The notes: generated from the sequence alone by a model not told the origin. 26,397 nucleotides of DNA from an uncultured Mesorhizobium sp. (GCA_937958475.1 CALFXR010000109.1:1-26397); one strand, 5' to 3'; shown: positions 15,685 to 23,605, numbered from the stretch's first letter. A program made the numbers and translations.

Positions 15685-16500
15685 GTGGCGAACAGGCAGC
15701 GCGGGGGCAGCGGATCCGGCAAGGCGGCGGCGGCGGAGTCGGTCCAGCCGACCGCGAAGGTTTCCGTCACGAGGCAGGTCTCGCCGCGCATCGCGGGCAC
15801 TTTCGTGCATTTCTCAGTCGCAAACGAGATCGGACAGCGGATCGTCCGCGGCGACTATCCGCCCGGCACGATCCTGCCCAACGAGGCCGAATGGTCGGAA
15901 ATGTTCGGCGTTGGCCGTTCCGTGGTCCGCGAGGCGATCAAGATGCTGATGGCGAAGAACCTTCTCGCCTCGCGCCCCAAGATCGGAAGCTGGGTGGAAC
16001 CGCGCGAACGCTGGAACCTTCTCGACCGCGAGGTGCTGACCTGGTACGCGGCCTCCCCGGAGCGCCACGCGTTCCTAAGGACCGTCCAGGAGTTCCGCTA
16101 CATCATCGAGCCCGAAGCCGCCGCGCTCGCCGCCGTCCGCCGCAGCGACGCGGACATGGAGGCGATCAGCCGTGCCTGCCGGGAGATGGGGACGGCAGCG
16201 ACGCTGAGCGAACGCACGGCGGCCGACACGCGCTTCCACCTCGCCATCCTGCGCGCCGCCGGCAACGAGCTGCTGCTGCCGCTGGGAGCCCTGATCGATT
16301 CCGCCCTCGAAGGCCTGTTCGTCTTCGTCACGCGCGAGGTCAACGACATCCGCCACGCCCAGGACCTTCACGAGGACATCGAGAAGAACATCCGCCTGCA
16401 GCGGCCGGACGCGACGCGCAAGGCCGTGCGGCGGCTGCTCGCCAATACCGACGAGGTCATCGCCAACCAGGGCGGCGGCCGGCGACCCGGCCGCGGCTGA
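15685..16500 (+). CDS. GntR-family regulator, FadR subfamily (FCD domain)
   Basis: Transcription factor of 271 residues. A low-complexity N-terminal tail of about 40 residues precedes the winged helix (about 45-105: NEIGQRIVRGDYPPGTILPNE, FGVGRSVVREAIKML, KIGSWV). The FCD ligand-binding domain follows (about 125-265) with metal-type residues D181 and H185 in DTRFHLAIL and H229 in DLHEDI. The fourth ligand, His in the usual RRH near the end, is Leu (VRRLL, residue 251), so metal binding may be weak or absent. GTG 15685 is the likeliest start; upstream codons overlap the permease. Such proteins usually repress their own sugar-acid operons; the TTGTCTGACAA site at 13820 is a fitting target. Confidence 0.9.
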   Translation: MANRQRGGSGSGKAAAAESVQPTAKVSVTRQVSPRIAGTFVHFSVANEIGQRIVRGDYPPGTILPNEAEWSEMFGVGRSVVREAIKMLMAKNLLASRPKIGSWVEPRERWNLLDREVLTWYAASPERHAFLRTVQEFRYIIEPEAAALAAVRRSDADMEAISRACREMGTAATLSERTAADTRFHLAILRAAGNELLLPLGALIDSALEGLFVFVTREVNDIRHAQDLHEDIEKNIRLQRPDATRKAVRRLLANTDEVIANQGGGRRPGRG

Positions 16501-16521
16501 GCACAATAGGGGAGACGACGC

Positions 16522-17508
16522 ATGTTCCGCTGGGGTATCCTGTCGACGGCCAAGATCGCGCGCGAGCATCTCATCCCGGCAATCCAGGACGCCTCGAACG
16601 GCACGCTGGCAGCGATCGCCAGCCGCGACCTCGACAAGGCCCGCGCGCTGGCCGAGCGCAGCGGTGCCCCGCACGCCTTCGGTTCCTACGAGGAGATGCT
16701 CGCCTCCGATGCGATCGACGGCGTCTACATCCCGCTGCCGACCTCGCAGCATGTCGAGTGGGCGGCGAAGGCCGCCGACGCCGGCAAGCACGTGCTGGTG
16801 GAGAAGCCGCTGGCGCTGAAGGCCGAGGACATCGCCGCGGTGATCGCCGCCCGCGACCGCAACCGCGTCGTGGTCAGCGAGGCCTTCATGGTCGTCTACC
16901 ACCCGCAGTGGATCAAGGTGCGCGAACTCGTCCAGGGCGGTGCCATCGGCCGCCTGCGTCACGTGCACGGCGCGTTCAGCTATTACAATGTCGATCCAGA
17001 CAACATGCGCAACCGGCCCGATCTCGGCGGCGGCGCGCTGCCGGACATCGGTGTCTACCCGACGGTGACAACGCGCTTCGTCACGGCGAAGGAGCCGCTG
17101 CGCGTGCAGGCGGCGATCGAGCGCGATCCGGCCTTCGGCACCGACATCTACTCTACGGTGAAGGCGGATTTCGGCGGCTTCGACCTGACCTTCTACCTGT
17201 CGACGCAGATGGCGGCGCGTCAGTCGATGGTCTTCCACGGCGACGCGGGCTTCATCGAGGTCGCCTCGCCCTTCAATGCCGGCCTCTACGACGACCATCG
17301 CGTCACGCTTCACGACCGCGGCCATGCCCAGGCGACAGTCTTCCGCTTCCCCGGGGCGCAGCAGTACCGACTGCAGGTCGAGGCCTTCGCCCGCGCCGCC
17401 GCCGGGGTTGACGAGCGCGTCTTCACGCTGGAGGAGTCCGTGCTCAACCAGAAGCTCATCGACGCCGTCTACCGCGCCGCCGGCCACGACGGCTGGGAAG
17501 CGGTCTGA
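16522..17508 (+). CDS. Gfo/Idh/MocA-family NAD(P)-dependent oxidoreductase
   Basis: Cytoplasmic sugar or polyol dehydrogenase, 328 residues, normal for the family. The N-terminal Rossmann half opens WGILSTAKIAREHLIPAI. The family's catalytic EKP lysine is K95 (VEKPLAL), followed by SEAFMVVYHPQW. DIGVYPT with D175 and Y179 occupies the place of the usual active-site D-x-G-x-H/Y-x motif. Overall it resembles the D-xylose 1-dehydrogenase / dihydrodiol dehydrogenase / 1,5-anhydrofructose reductase branch. GGGGAGA precedes ATG 16522, 21 bases after the GntR stop. With the lactonase at 7120-8025 it suggests oxidation of an aldose C1 to a lactone and then an acid; the direction and substrate are inference. 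Confidence 0.92.
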   Translation: MFRWGILSTAKIAREHLIPAIQDASNGTLAAIASRDLDKARALAERSGAPHAFGSYEEMLASDAIDGVYIPLPTSQHVEWAAKAADAGKHVLVEKPLALKAEDIAAVIAARDRNRVVVSEAFMVVYHPQWIKVRELVQGGAIGRLRHVHGAFSYYNVDPDNMRNRPDLGGGALPDIGVYPTVTTRFVTAKEPLRVQAAIERDPAFGTDIYSTVKADFGGFDLTFYLSTQMAARQSMVFHGDAGFIEVASPFNAGLYDDHRVTLHDRGHAQATVFRFPGAQQYRLQVEAFARAAAGVDERVFTLEESVLNQKLIDAVYRAAGHDGWEAV

Positions 17509-17579
17509 ACGGCCGCGCATCACGTCCGACCGTCGACCGCAATCCGCCCCGTCGCCGATCTCCGCTCCGGTCGGTTGCA

Positions 17580-17608
17580 TTTCCCGCCTGCCGCCGCTCG
17601 GCTATAGA
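17580..17608 (+). promoter_or_regulatory. Weak candidate promoter for the LysR gene
   Basis: TTTCCC (17580-17585), 17 bases, TATAGA (17603-17608) just before the LysR gene. The -10 box is good and the -35 poor. The 126-base gap 17509-17634 shows nothing else. Confidence 0.3.
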
Positions 17609-17634
17609 TGGCGCGAACGATGGAGCGGCGGCCG

Positions 17635-18564
17635 ATGAATCTGAACCCCTTGCGGGTGTTTCTTGCAATCGTGGACACCGGCAGCCAGCATGCGGCGGCG
17701 CGCGCCCTCGGCCTGACGCAGCCGGCGGTGACGAAGGCCCTGCAGCGCCTGGAGGCCGAACTCGATGTTCGCCTGTTCGAACGCTCCGTGCACGGAGCGG
17801 CGCTGACCGAGTACGGCCACGCGCTGCTCGCCCATGCGCGCCTGATCGACTCGGAACTGAAGAACTGCGTGGAAGCGCTGGACCAGATCAAGGGCGCGCG
17901 CAAGGGCTCGATCTCGATTGCGCTCTCGCACCTGCCGGGCACGTTGCTGCTGCCGGCCGTGCTTCGTGCCTTTCGGCCGAAGTGGCCCGACGTCAAATTG
18001 CGGATCGCCGCCAGCGTCTACCCGTTCATCCTCCCGCAAATCAGGGAGGGTTCGCTGGATTTCGCCATCGCACCGGCACCTGCCGCCGACTGGCCGGAGG
18101 ATCTGGTGCGCGAGCCCATGATGGCGACGATGTTGTCGCCCGTGGTCCGCCGCGGCCATCCGCTTGCGGCCGCCACCCGATTGACGTCTCTCGCGCGCGC
18201 AGAGTGGGTCCTGCCGACGCAGGAAAGCGCGACCGCCCAGGCCCTGATGACGACGGCTGCTCGGCTCGACATGCCTCCGCCGGCCTGCCGTCTGACCTGC
18301 GAGACGTTCACGGCGATGATCATGACGGTCGCCTCGGGCGATCTGATCGGCCTCATCCCGAGCGAAATGGTCGGAAGCATCGCCACGCTCGCCGGCGTCG
18401 TCGAGGTGCCGATCGGGGACAGGCTCGAGGGGGCGCCGCTCTGCCTCGTACGCCGGCGCGCCAGCGTCCTCACGCCGGCGACGGCGGCGCTCGCCTCCAG
18501 TTTCACCGTAGCCGCGAAGAAGCTTTCCCGGGGCTCCGGCACGGCGGGCGATAACAAAAAGTAA
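17635..18564 (+). CDS. LysR-family transcriptional regulator
   Basis: Ligand-responsive DNA-binding regulator, 309 residues. The N-terminal winged helix-turn-helix (residues 4-62) is canonical: LRVFLAIVDTGSQHAAARALGLTQPAVTKALQRLE, then LFERS. The substrate-binding domain spans about 88-295 (KGSISIALSHLPGTLLLPAVLRAF; LDFAIAPAP; VASGDLIGLIPSEM). ATG 17635 is chosen because GGAG lies nine bases upstream and the product then begins MNLNPLRVF as family members do; ATGs at 17608 and 17620 would add up to nine residues. It is encoded in the same direction as, and 335 bases ahead of, the TRAP genes. I infer it controls them, though LysR genes more often diverge from their targets. Confidence 0.93.
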   Translation: MNLNPLRVFLAIVDTGSQHAAARALGLTQPAVTKALQRLEAELDVRLFERSVHGAALTEYGHALLAHARLIDSELKNCVEALDQIKGARKGSISIALSHLPGTLLLPAVLRAFRPKWPDVKLRIAASVYPFILPQIREGSLDFAIAPAPAADWPEDLVREPMMATMLSPVVRRGHPLAAATRLTSLARAEWVLPTQESATAQALMTTAARLDMPPPACRLTCETFTAMIMTVASGDLIGLIPSEMVGSIATLAGVVEVPIGDRLEGAPLCLVRRRASVLTPATAALASSFTVAAKKLSRGSGTAGDNKK

Positions 18565-18899
18565 TCAGGATAATTATTCCTCGTCTTAACCGGCGTGGCG
18601 ATCACCGTATCATGGCGTGCATAATCGCTCGCGCAATGAAGCGACGGGGAACCCGAAGGCAGCAACGACGGGCCGCAGATGCGATCGGTGATGGCGGGCC
18701 TGGCGAAACGCACGGCGCAGGTCCGGGACCTGCGTATCGCTCGGGGCGGCCGGACCGTCGACGTCGCCGGTCAAGACGGCTCGGCGGCTCCACGAAGCGC
18801 CTGCGTGAACGACGGCATCGGTCGCGGCGAGTGGTTCGGGCGCGGCGAGTGGGAACGGCCGGCGGCGGAGCCGAGGCCAGGCATAACCGGGAGAATTCG
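18565..18899 (+). other. 335-base leader between LysR and TRAP genes: dyad and direct repeat, no convincing gene
   Basis: The first 80 bases are AT-richer (ATAATTATTCC around 18570) and may hold a promoter, but no paired -35/-10 stands out. At 18716-18734 lies the perfect odd dyad CGCAGGTCC-G-GGACCTGCG, usable as an operator or as an 8-bp RNA stem. CGCGGCGAGTGG occurs twice, at 18823-18834 and 18841-18852 (18-base period). Open frames here (for example 18679-18903) have no ribosome-binding site or recognisable protein. I could not match a known riboswitch. Confidence 0.4.
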
Positions 18900-19904
18900 A
18901 TGAAGACTGTTTTCCGTTCGATCGCACTGGCCGCAGCCATTGTGGCCGCAATGGCCGCCCCGTCGCTCGCGCAGGAGATCAAGGTCGGCCTGTCGCTCCC
19001 GCAGAACGCCGTCGGCTTCGACTTCGTCAATGGCATGTACGAGACTTTCAAGAGCGAGGTCGAGGCGAACTCCGACATGACCGTCGACCTGGTCTATGCC
19101 GGCGCTCTCGGGGCGCCCAACGAGCGGCTGAACCAGATGCGTCGCGGCACCATCCAGATGAGCGACGCGGCCGACGGCAACTACGCGACCATCCACAAGG
19201 ATATCCTGATCCTCAACATGCCCTACCTGTTCGCGTCGGAAAAGGCGGCATGGGCGGTGTTCGACGGGCCCTTCGGCCAGGCCCTGGGGGAGGACATCCG
19301 GGCGAAGACGGGCATCCGGGTCCTCGGATGGTGGGAATCGGGCGGCTTCAAGCATTTCAGCGCCAACAAGGCGATCCGAGCGACCGACGACATGCGTAGC
19401 CTCAAGGTGCGCGTGCTCGGCCCTCTCGCCACGATCCCGGTCGAGGCTCTCGGCGCATCGGCCGCGCCGGTCGCCTTCAGCGAACTCTACACGTCGCTCA
19501 AGACCGGCGTCGTTGACGGCCAAGACAACTCGGTGTCCGTCTTCAACCTGGTCAAGCTCTACGAGGTGCAGTCCCACCTTTCGCTGACCGGACACACCTA
19601 CGCGTTCGGTCCGCTCGGCATCAACGACGCCTTCTTCTCCGGCCTCGATGAAGCCAAGCAGAAGGTGCTGACCGATGCCGCCGCCAAGGCGATCGCGTTC
19701 AACCGGGCGAAGTCCCGCGAAATGGAGGCCGGTGCCATCGTCTTCGCCAGGGAGCATAATGTCGACGTCATCGAACTGGACCAGGATGCGAAGGCCGCGT
19801 TCCGCGACATCATGCAGCCGGCCGCCATCGCCTGGCTCAAGGAGAACGTAGACACACCCGCCCTGATCGAGCAGGCCATGGCGGCGGCGAAGTCCGCAAA
19901 GTAG
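18900..19904 (+). CDS. TRAP transporter substrate-binding protein (DctP family)
   Basis: Periplasmic solute receptor of a sodium-coupled tripartite importer, 334 residues. A signal peptide covers residues 1-24 (MKTVFRS, hydrophobic core, SLAQ). Family landmarks: NMPYLF (106-111), the domain-linking R171 in LKVRVLG, whose equivalent usually salt-bridges a ligand carboxylate, FSELYTSLKTGVVDGQDN (193-210), and HTYAFGPLGINDAFF. GGGAG precedes ATG 18900; the long open frame upstream is not coding. The retained arginine points to an acidic ligand. The two membrane subunits follow, 12 bases downstream. The exact ligand cannot be read, but the neighbouring PLP enzyme hints at an amino or aromatic amino-ketone acid. 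Confidence 0.94.
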   Translation: MKTVFRSIALAAAIVAAMAAPSLAQEIKVGLSLPQNAVGFDFVNGMYETFKSEVEANSDMTVDLVYAGALGAPNERLNQMRRGTIQMSDAADGNYATIHKDILILNMPYLFASEKAAWAVFDGPFGQALGEDIRAKTGIRVLGWWESGGFKHFSANKAIRATDDMRSLKVRVLGPLATIPVEALGASAAPVAFSELYTSLKTGVVDGQDNSVSVFNLVKLYEVQSHLSLTGHTYAFGPLGINDAFFSGLDEAKQKVLTDAAAKAIAFNRAKSREMEAGAIVFAREHNVDVIELDQDAKAAFRDIMQPAAIAWLKENVDTPALIEQAMAAAKSAK

Positions 19905-19916
19905 GAACGGCAGACC

Positions 19917-20390
19917 GTGGCGCGTGTCGTGGACTGGATCGACAGGGGGCTGCGGGCGGTCGCGGCTTCGTGCCTGGCTCTGCTCTTCGGCCTCGTCGTG
20001 TTCCAGGTGATCGGTCGCTACGCGTGGGGCGGCGTACCCCTCTTCACCGAGGAATCGGCGCGCTACGCGATGATCTGGATGGCCCTCGTGGCGAGTGCGG
20101 TCGGCGTGCGTCAGGGCGCCCACATCCGCGTCGATTTCGTCCCGGTCGCGCTCGGTGCCTTTTCCGCGCGTGGCCGCCGGGTGCTGGAAGCCCTGCTCGA
20201 CGTCGTCTCACTGACGGCGTTTCTGGTTCTCGTCTGGTATGGGGTCGATACGATGATCTTCGCCGCCGGCCAGACCAGCGAAGGCATGCGCATCCCGCTC
20301 TCCTATCCCTACAGCGCGCTGCCGATCTCCTTCGCTTTTGCCGCGCTGTTCGCGATCCTGCGTGTTGTGGCGGGAGGGCGCGGCGGATGA
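19917..20390 (+). CDS. TRAP transporter small permease (DctQ family)
   Basis: Small inner-membrane subunit of the TRAP importer, 157 residues with four hydrophobic helices at about 15-35, 47-67, 88-110 and 130-150. The segment VFQVIGRYAWGGVPLFTEESARYAMIW matches the family's typical first loop (GRYxxxxxxxWxEExARY-like). It starts at GTG 19917 with AGGAA about 10 bases upstream and ends in an ATGA overlap with the large permease gene. Length, order P-Q-M and spacing are all standard. Small permeases are poorly conserved, but the context makes the call secure. Confidence 0.93.
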   Translation: MARVVDWIDRGLRAVAASCLALLFGLVVFQVIGRYAWGGVPLFTEESARYAMIWMALVASAVGVRQGAHIRVDFVPVALGAFSARGRRVLEALLDVVSLTAFLVLVWYGVDTMIFAAGQTSEGMRIPLSYPYSALPISFAFAALFAILRVVAGGRGG

Positions 20391-21679
20391 CGACCTCCCT
20401 CGCGGTCCTCGTCGGCAGCTTCCTCGCGCTGATCCTCGTCGGTCTGCCGATCGCCTGGGCGATGATCTCGTCGGTGGTCGTCTGGGCGGCGTTCACCGGA
20501 AACTGGCACTTCCTTCCGGTCGTCTCCGAACGCGTCTACCAGGGCATGGACACGTTCGTGCTCATGGCGGTTCCCCTGTTCATCCTCGCGGGAGAACTGG
20601 TCAGCGAGGGCAAGATCACCGACCGGCTGATCAATTTCGCCAATGCCGTGTTCGGCTGGATGCGCGGCGGGCTGGCCCAGGTGAACGTCGGCGCGTCGAT
20701 CCTTTTCGCCGGCATCACCGGCGTCGCCCTGGGCGACATCGCCTCGCTCGGACGCGTCTTCATCCCGGCGATGGTGCGCCAGGGTTACACCCCCGCCTAT
20801 GCGGCCGCCGTGACGGCGTCGTCGTCCATCATCGGGCCGATGGTGCCGCCGTCCCTCATCGCCGTCATTTACGGCTCGATGACGGAGGTCTCGATCGGCG
20901 CGCTGATGGCGGCGACGCTGGTCCCCGGCCTGCTGATCGGGGTCATGCAGATGCTGCTCGTGGCGGTGCAGGCGCGCATCCACGATTTCCCCCGCGTGGA
21001 GATGGACCGCTCGCCGAAGGCGCTGGCCCGGGTCACCGGCCATGCCGTCGTGCCGCTGATGATCCCCGTGATCATCCTTGCCGGCATGCTCGGCGGCCTG
21101 ATGACGCCGACCGAAGCCGGTGGCGTCGCCGCCTTCTATGCGCTCGTCGTCTCCCTCGTCCTGTTCCGCTCCATCCGCCTCGGCGCCCTGGCCGACGTGT
21201 TCAGCCGTTCCGCGCTCTTTTCCGGGCAACTGCTGATCATCGTCGGCTGTGGTGCCGCGTTTTCCTGGGTGATGGGAATGGAGAACGTGCCACGCCTGAT
21301 CGGCGCCACCGTGGAAGGTTGGGGCTTCGGTTATCTCGGCACCATGCTGGTCTTCAACCTGATCCTGCTTGCGCTCGGCATGTTCATCGATCCGACGACC
21401 GTGATTATCCTGTTCGGCCCGCTGTTGTCGGCCGCGGCGACGCGTGCCGGCATCGATCCGCTGCATTTCGGCGCCGTCGCCATCCTCAACCTGAACATCG
21501 GCCTCCTGACGCCGCCGCTGGGCGTCTGCCTCTTCGCCGCCGAGCGGCTGGCGGGGTGCGGCCTCGTGCCCCTGCTGCGCGCGACGCTTCCCTTCCTCCT
21601 GATCACGCTGGCGACGCTGGTGCTGGTGGCGGCGTTCCCGGAGATCAGCCTTTGGCTCCCCCGCAGCCTCGGCTTCTGA
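20387..21679 (+). CDS. TRAP transporter large permease (DctM family)
   Basis: Main translocation subunit, 430 residues, about twelve membrane helices. Family hallmarks: IPIA-like LVGLPIAWAM at the first helix, VPLFILAGELV (about 62-72), AGITGVALGDIASLGRVFIPAM, the discontinuous-helix segment SSSIIGPMVPPSLIAVIYG, and late NLNIGLLTPPLGVCLF. The sodium-coupled subunit forms a complex with the DctQ and DctP proteins encoded upstream. ATG 20387 overlaps the small-permease stop (ATGA), with GGGAGG about nine bases ahead. Open frame extending back to 19970 is shadow of the small permease. The next gene begins 34 bases on, so transport and catabolic genes are probably one transcript. Confidence 0.95.
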   Translation: MTTSLAVLVGSFLALILVGLPIAWAMISSVVVWAAFTGNWHFLPVVSERVYQGMDTFVLMAVPLFILAGELVSEGKITDRLINFANAVFGWMRGGLAQVNVGASILFAGITGVALGDIASLGRVFIPAMVRQGYTPAYAAAVTASSSIIGPMVPPSLIAVIYGSMTEVSIGALMAATLVPGLLIGVMQMLLVAVQARIHDFPRVEMDRSPKALARVTGHAVVPLMIPVIILAGMLGGLMTPTEAGGVAAFYALVVSLVLFRSIRLGALADVFSRSALFSGQLLIIVGCGAAFSWVMGMENVPRLIGATVEGWGFGYLGTMLVFNLILLALGMFIDPTTVIILFGPLLSAAATRAGIDPLHFGAVAILNLNIGLLTPPLGVCLFAAERLAGCGLVPLLRATLPFLLITLATLVLVAAFPEISLWLPRSLGF

Positions 21680-21713
21680 CCGCAACGCATTCCCCGTTTT
21701 CGAGAACGCGCCC

Positions 21714-22847
21714 ATGAACGATGGATCCGGCTACTTCCTCTACCATTCGATCGGCATGTACCCGGGCAAGGCCGAGGCCATGTCGGCGGCCTTCGACACG
21801 TTCTCGCAGAGCTGGGGCGCCCTGGACGACGGCCAGTGGGCGCGGGCGCTCGAGGCGCGCCAGGCGTTCATCGACCTCTGGTCTACTCTGATCGGCGCCG
21901 AGAAGGGCACGCTGACCTCGGCGGAGAACGTGACGACCGCACTCTACAGCCTGATCGGCGCGCTGCCGGCGGCGCATCTCGCCGGCCGCAGCCTGCTGGT
22001 CGCCGGGGACTGCTTCCCCAGCCTGCATTTCCTGCTGTCTGGCCTGGCGCCGAGGCTCGGGTTCACCCTGAGGACCGTCCCGCTGCGGCCGGGGGAAGGC
22101 TGGGTGCGCGACGAGGACATGATGGCGGCCTGGGACGAGAGCGTGGGCCTCGCGCTGCTGACCCTCGTCACCTCCACCGCCTCGCACAGTTGCGACCTAC
22201 GGGCGCTCGTCGCCCACGGCAGGCGGATGGGCAGCCTGGTCGGCGTCGACGTCACCCAGGGGATCGGCCTGCTGCCCTACAGCGTCGACGACCCGGAGGT
22301 CGATTTCACCGTCTCGACCAGTCTCAAATGGCTGTGCGGGACGCCCGGCGCCGGCATCATCCACGTGGCGAAGCCGCTGCTCGCGACCTGCCGTCCCGAA
22401 CTGCGCGGCTGGTTCAGCCAGGAGAACATCTTCTCCTGGGATCTCGGCGCCTTCGACTATGCCCGGGACGCGCGCCGGTTCGACCACGGAACGCCGTCGG
22501 TCCTGGCCTGCGCGGGCAGCGTTCCGGCGCTCAGGTGGAACGCGGCGCAGGACCGGGCGGCGCTGCTCGCGCACAACCGCGCCCTCGCGAACGCCGTGAT
22601 CGAGGCGGCGCCGTCGTTCGGCATGGCCCTGGCCAGCCCGGGCGACGAGGATCGGCGCGGAGGCAGCATCATGTTGCGGCTGCCCGAGGGCACGGATCCC
22701 GCCGGGGCGGTTGCCCGGTTGCGGGAGCGGGGTGTCTACACCGACTGCCGGGGCCGGATCATGCGGCTCTCGCCCGGCGTCGTCACCACCGACGCGGGGC
22801 TCGAGCGCCTGTTCGCCGGCTTGAAGGAACTGGCAGGCGGCCGATGA
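21714..22847 (+). CDS. Kynureninase-like PLP-dependent enzyme (aminotransferase class V fold)
   Basis: Fold-type I PLP enzyme, 377 residues. The PLP lysine is probably K205 in STSLKWLCGTPGAG, D179 in GVDVTQGIG would hold the pyridine nitrogen, and LTSAENVTTAL (67-77) sits where the phosphate is bound. The layout resembles kynureninases: YHSIGMYPG opening, IGAEKGTLTSAENV, RGWFSQENIFSW and the RRFDHGTPSVLA block, which matches the kynureninase GW...RF..GTP region. Kynureninase cleaves kynurenine to anthranilate and alanine, but the lysine context differs (SLKW instead of the usual YKY/HK), so substrate and reaction (C-C lyase, desulfurase-like or transaminase) are open. It follows the TRAP genes and overlaps the next gene by ATGA, suggesting it acts on the imported compound. 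Confidence 0.85.
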   Translation: MNDGSGYFLYHSIGMYPGKAEAMSAAFDTFSQSWGALDDGQWARALEARQAFIDLWSTLIGAEKGTLTSAENVTTALYSLIGALPAAHLAGRSLLVAGDCFPSLHFLLSGLAPRLGFTLRTVPLRPGEGWVRDEDMMAAWDESVGLALLTLVTSTASHSCDLRALVAHGRRMGSLVGVDVTQGIGLLPYSVDDPEVDFTVSTSLKWLCGTPGAGIIHVAKPLLATCRPELRGWFSQENIFSWDLGAFDYARDARRFDHGTPSVLACAGSVPALRWNAAQDRAALLAHNRALANAVIEAAPSFGMALASPGDEDRRGGSIMLRLPEGTDPAGAVARLRERGVYTDCRGRIMRLSPGVVTTDAGLERLFAGLKELAGGR

Positions 22848-23305
22848 TCAACCCGTCCCCCGATATCTCGCACAGCGTGTCGAGCCTGCTCGAAGCGCCT
22901 GCCGCCTTCGCCTTCTCCTTCATGGCCGACCCGATCGCGCTCGGCGGCTGGTCGCTGGGCTGCATGAACACGCAGCCGACGGGCAACGGCGCCGTCCATA
23001 CCGGCTTTTCGCTGTTCGACGGCAGGCAGGCGTATTTCGAGATCGACGCCGATCCAGAGCGCATGATCATCGACTATCGCCTCGGCGTTCCCGGGCGCAT
23101 GGAGCCGAGGATCTCGGCGCGCGTTCTTTCCGCCGACGTTTGCGGGCTTCGGCCGGACCAGTGCTACGTCACGCTGACGGCGTGGCGGACGAAGGCGATG
23201 GACGACGCCCGTTGGCACGGGCTCTGCGTCACCCACGAGGCCGAGATACTGCTGATCAAGTCCCAGTGCGAACGCGCCTGGCGCACGACCGGTACCTCCG
23301 GCTAG
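22844..23305 (+). CDS. Small SRPBCC-like protein of unknown function
   Basis: 153-residue cytoplasmic protein starting at ATG 22844, which overlaps the PLP-enzyme stop by 4 bp (ATGA), so the two are translationally coupled. I do not recognise a named family, but the pattern (VSSLLEAPAAFAFSFMADPIALGGWSLGC, alternating beta strands, then a C-terminal helix HEAEILLIKSQCERAW) looks like the SRPBCC/START helix-grip fold, whose members bind hydrophobic ligands or act as cyclases or hydrolases. No signal peptide and no obvious metal or nucleotide motif. Its coupling to a kynureninase-like enzyme and a TRAP importer suggests it processes or carries the same small molecule. The fold assignment is from pattern only. 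Confidence 0.75.
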   Translation: MINPSPDISHSVSSLLEAPAAFAFSFMADPIALGGWSLGCMNTQPTGNGAVHTGFSLFDGRQAYFEIDADPERMIIDYRLGVPGRMEPRISARVLSADVCGLRPDQCYVTLTAWRTKAMDDARWHGLCVTHEAEILLIKSQCERAWRTTGTSG

Positions 23306-23605
23306 GCTCGATCCCGTCGCCGCTCACGCGGTGGCGCCAGCACGCCGGTCGCGCAGCGCTCACCGTCACCAGGATCTTCGTATTGCCGAGCGGACCATCG
23401 GCGTTCGAGCCCTTCGTGACCGGAACGCTTCATCATGATTTCGCGGGCCCGAACATGGTCAACCGCCTTGCCAATTCGGTACAATACCGTACAGACTACG
23501 ACCGATAAGATTGGCAGCAAGGGCGAGATTCCGGCCGGCATGAAGTACGTCAATATCCTCGAAGGCGGCGACGGCGTGCCGGGTGAACGGCAATCTGAGG
23601 TTCCG
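23306..23605. other. 300-base gap before the IalB-like gene; possible promoter
   Basis: No gene is convincing here, although frames remain open (23140-23508 continues the wrong frame of its neighbour). TACAAT at 23480-23485 is a good -10 box but has no matching -35. It lies in the dyad CGGTA-CAA-TACCG (23477-23489), and GTACA is repeated at 23479 and 23489. These could mark the promoter and an operator of the following gene. ATGs at 23435 and 23540 are in frame with that gene. Confidence 0.35.

Noticed and set aside
14631..15800. 389-codon minus-strand open frame opposite the FrcC-type permease
   Set aside because: Same type of shadow; the plus strand shows a typical permease with its signature motif.
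16075..17580. 501-codon minus-strand open frame opposite the GntR and Gfo/Idh/MocA genes
   Set aside because: Antisense shadow of high-GC codon usage; no motif or ribosome-binding site, and the plus-strand genes are unmistakable.
18679..18903. 74-codon open frame in the TRAP leader
   Set aside because: No ribosome-binding site, no recognisable protein, and it overlaps the repeat and dyad elements and the DctP start.
20309..21715. 468-codon minus-strand open frame opposite the TRAP permease
   Set aside because: Extreme H/D/R/G composition and no domain; shadow of a membrane-protein gene.
23581..23594. GGGTGAACGGCAAT also present at 11676-11689
   Set aside because: A single 14-base match on one strand is about what chance gives in 26 kb, and the flanks do not match; not a repeat element.
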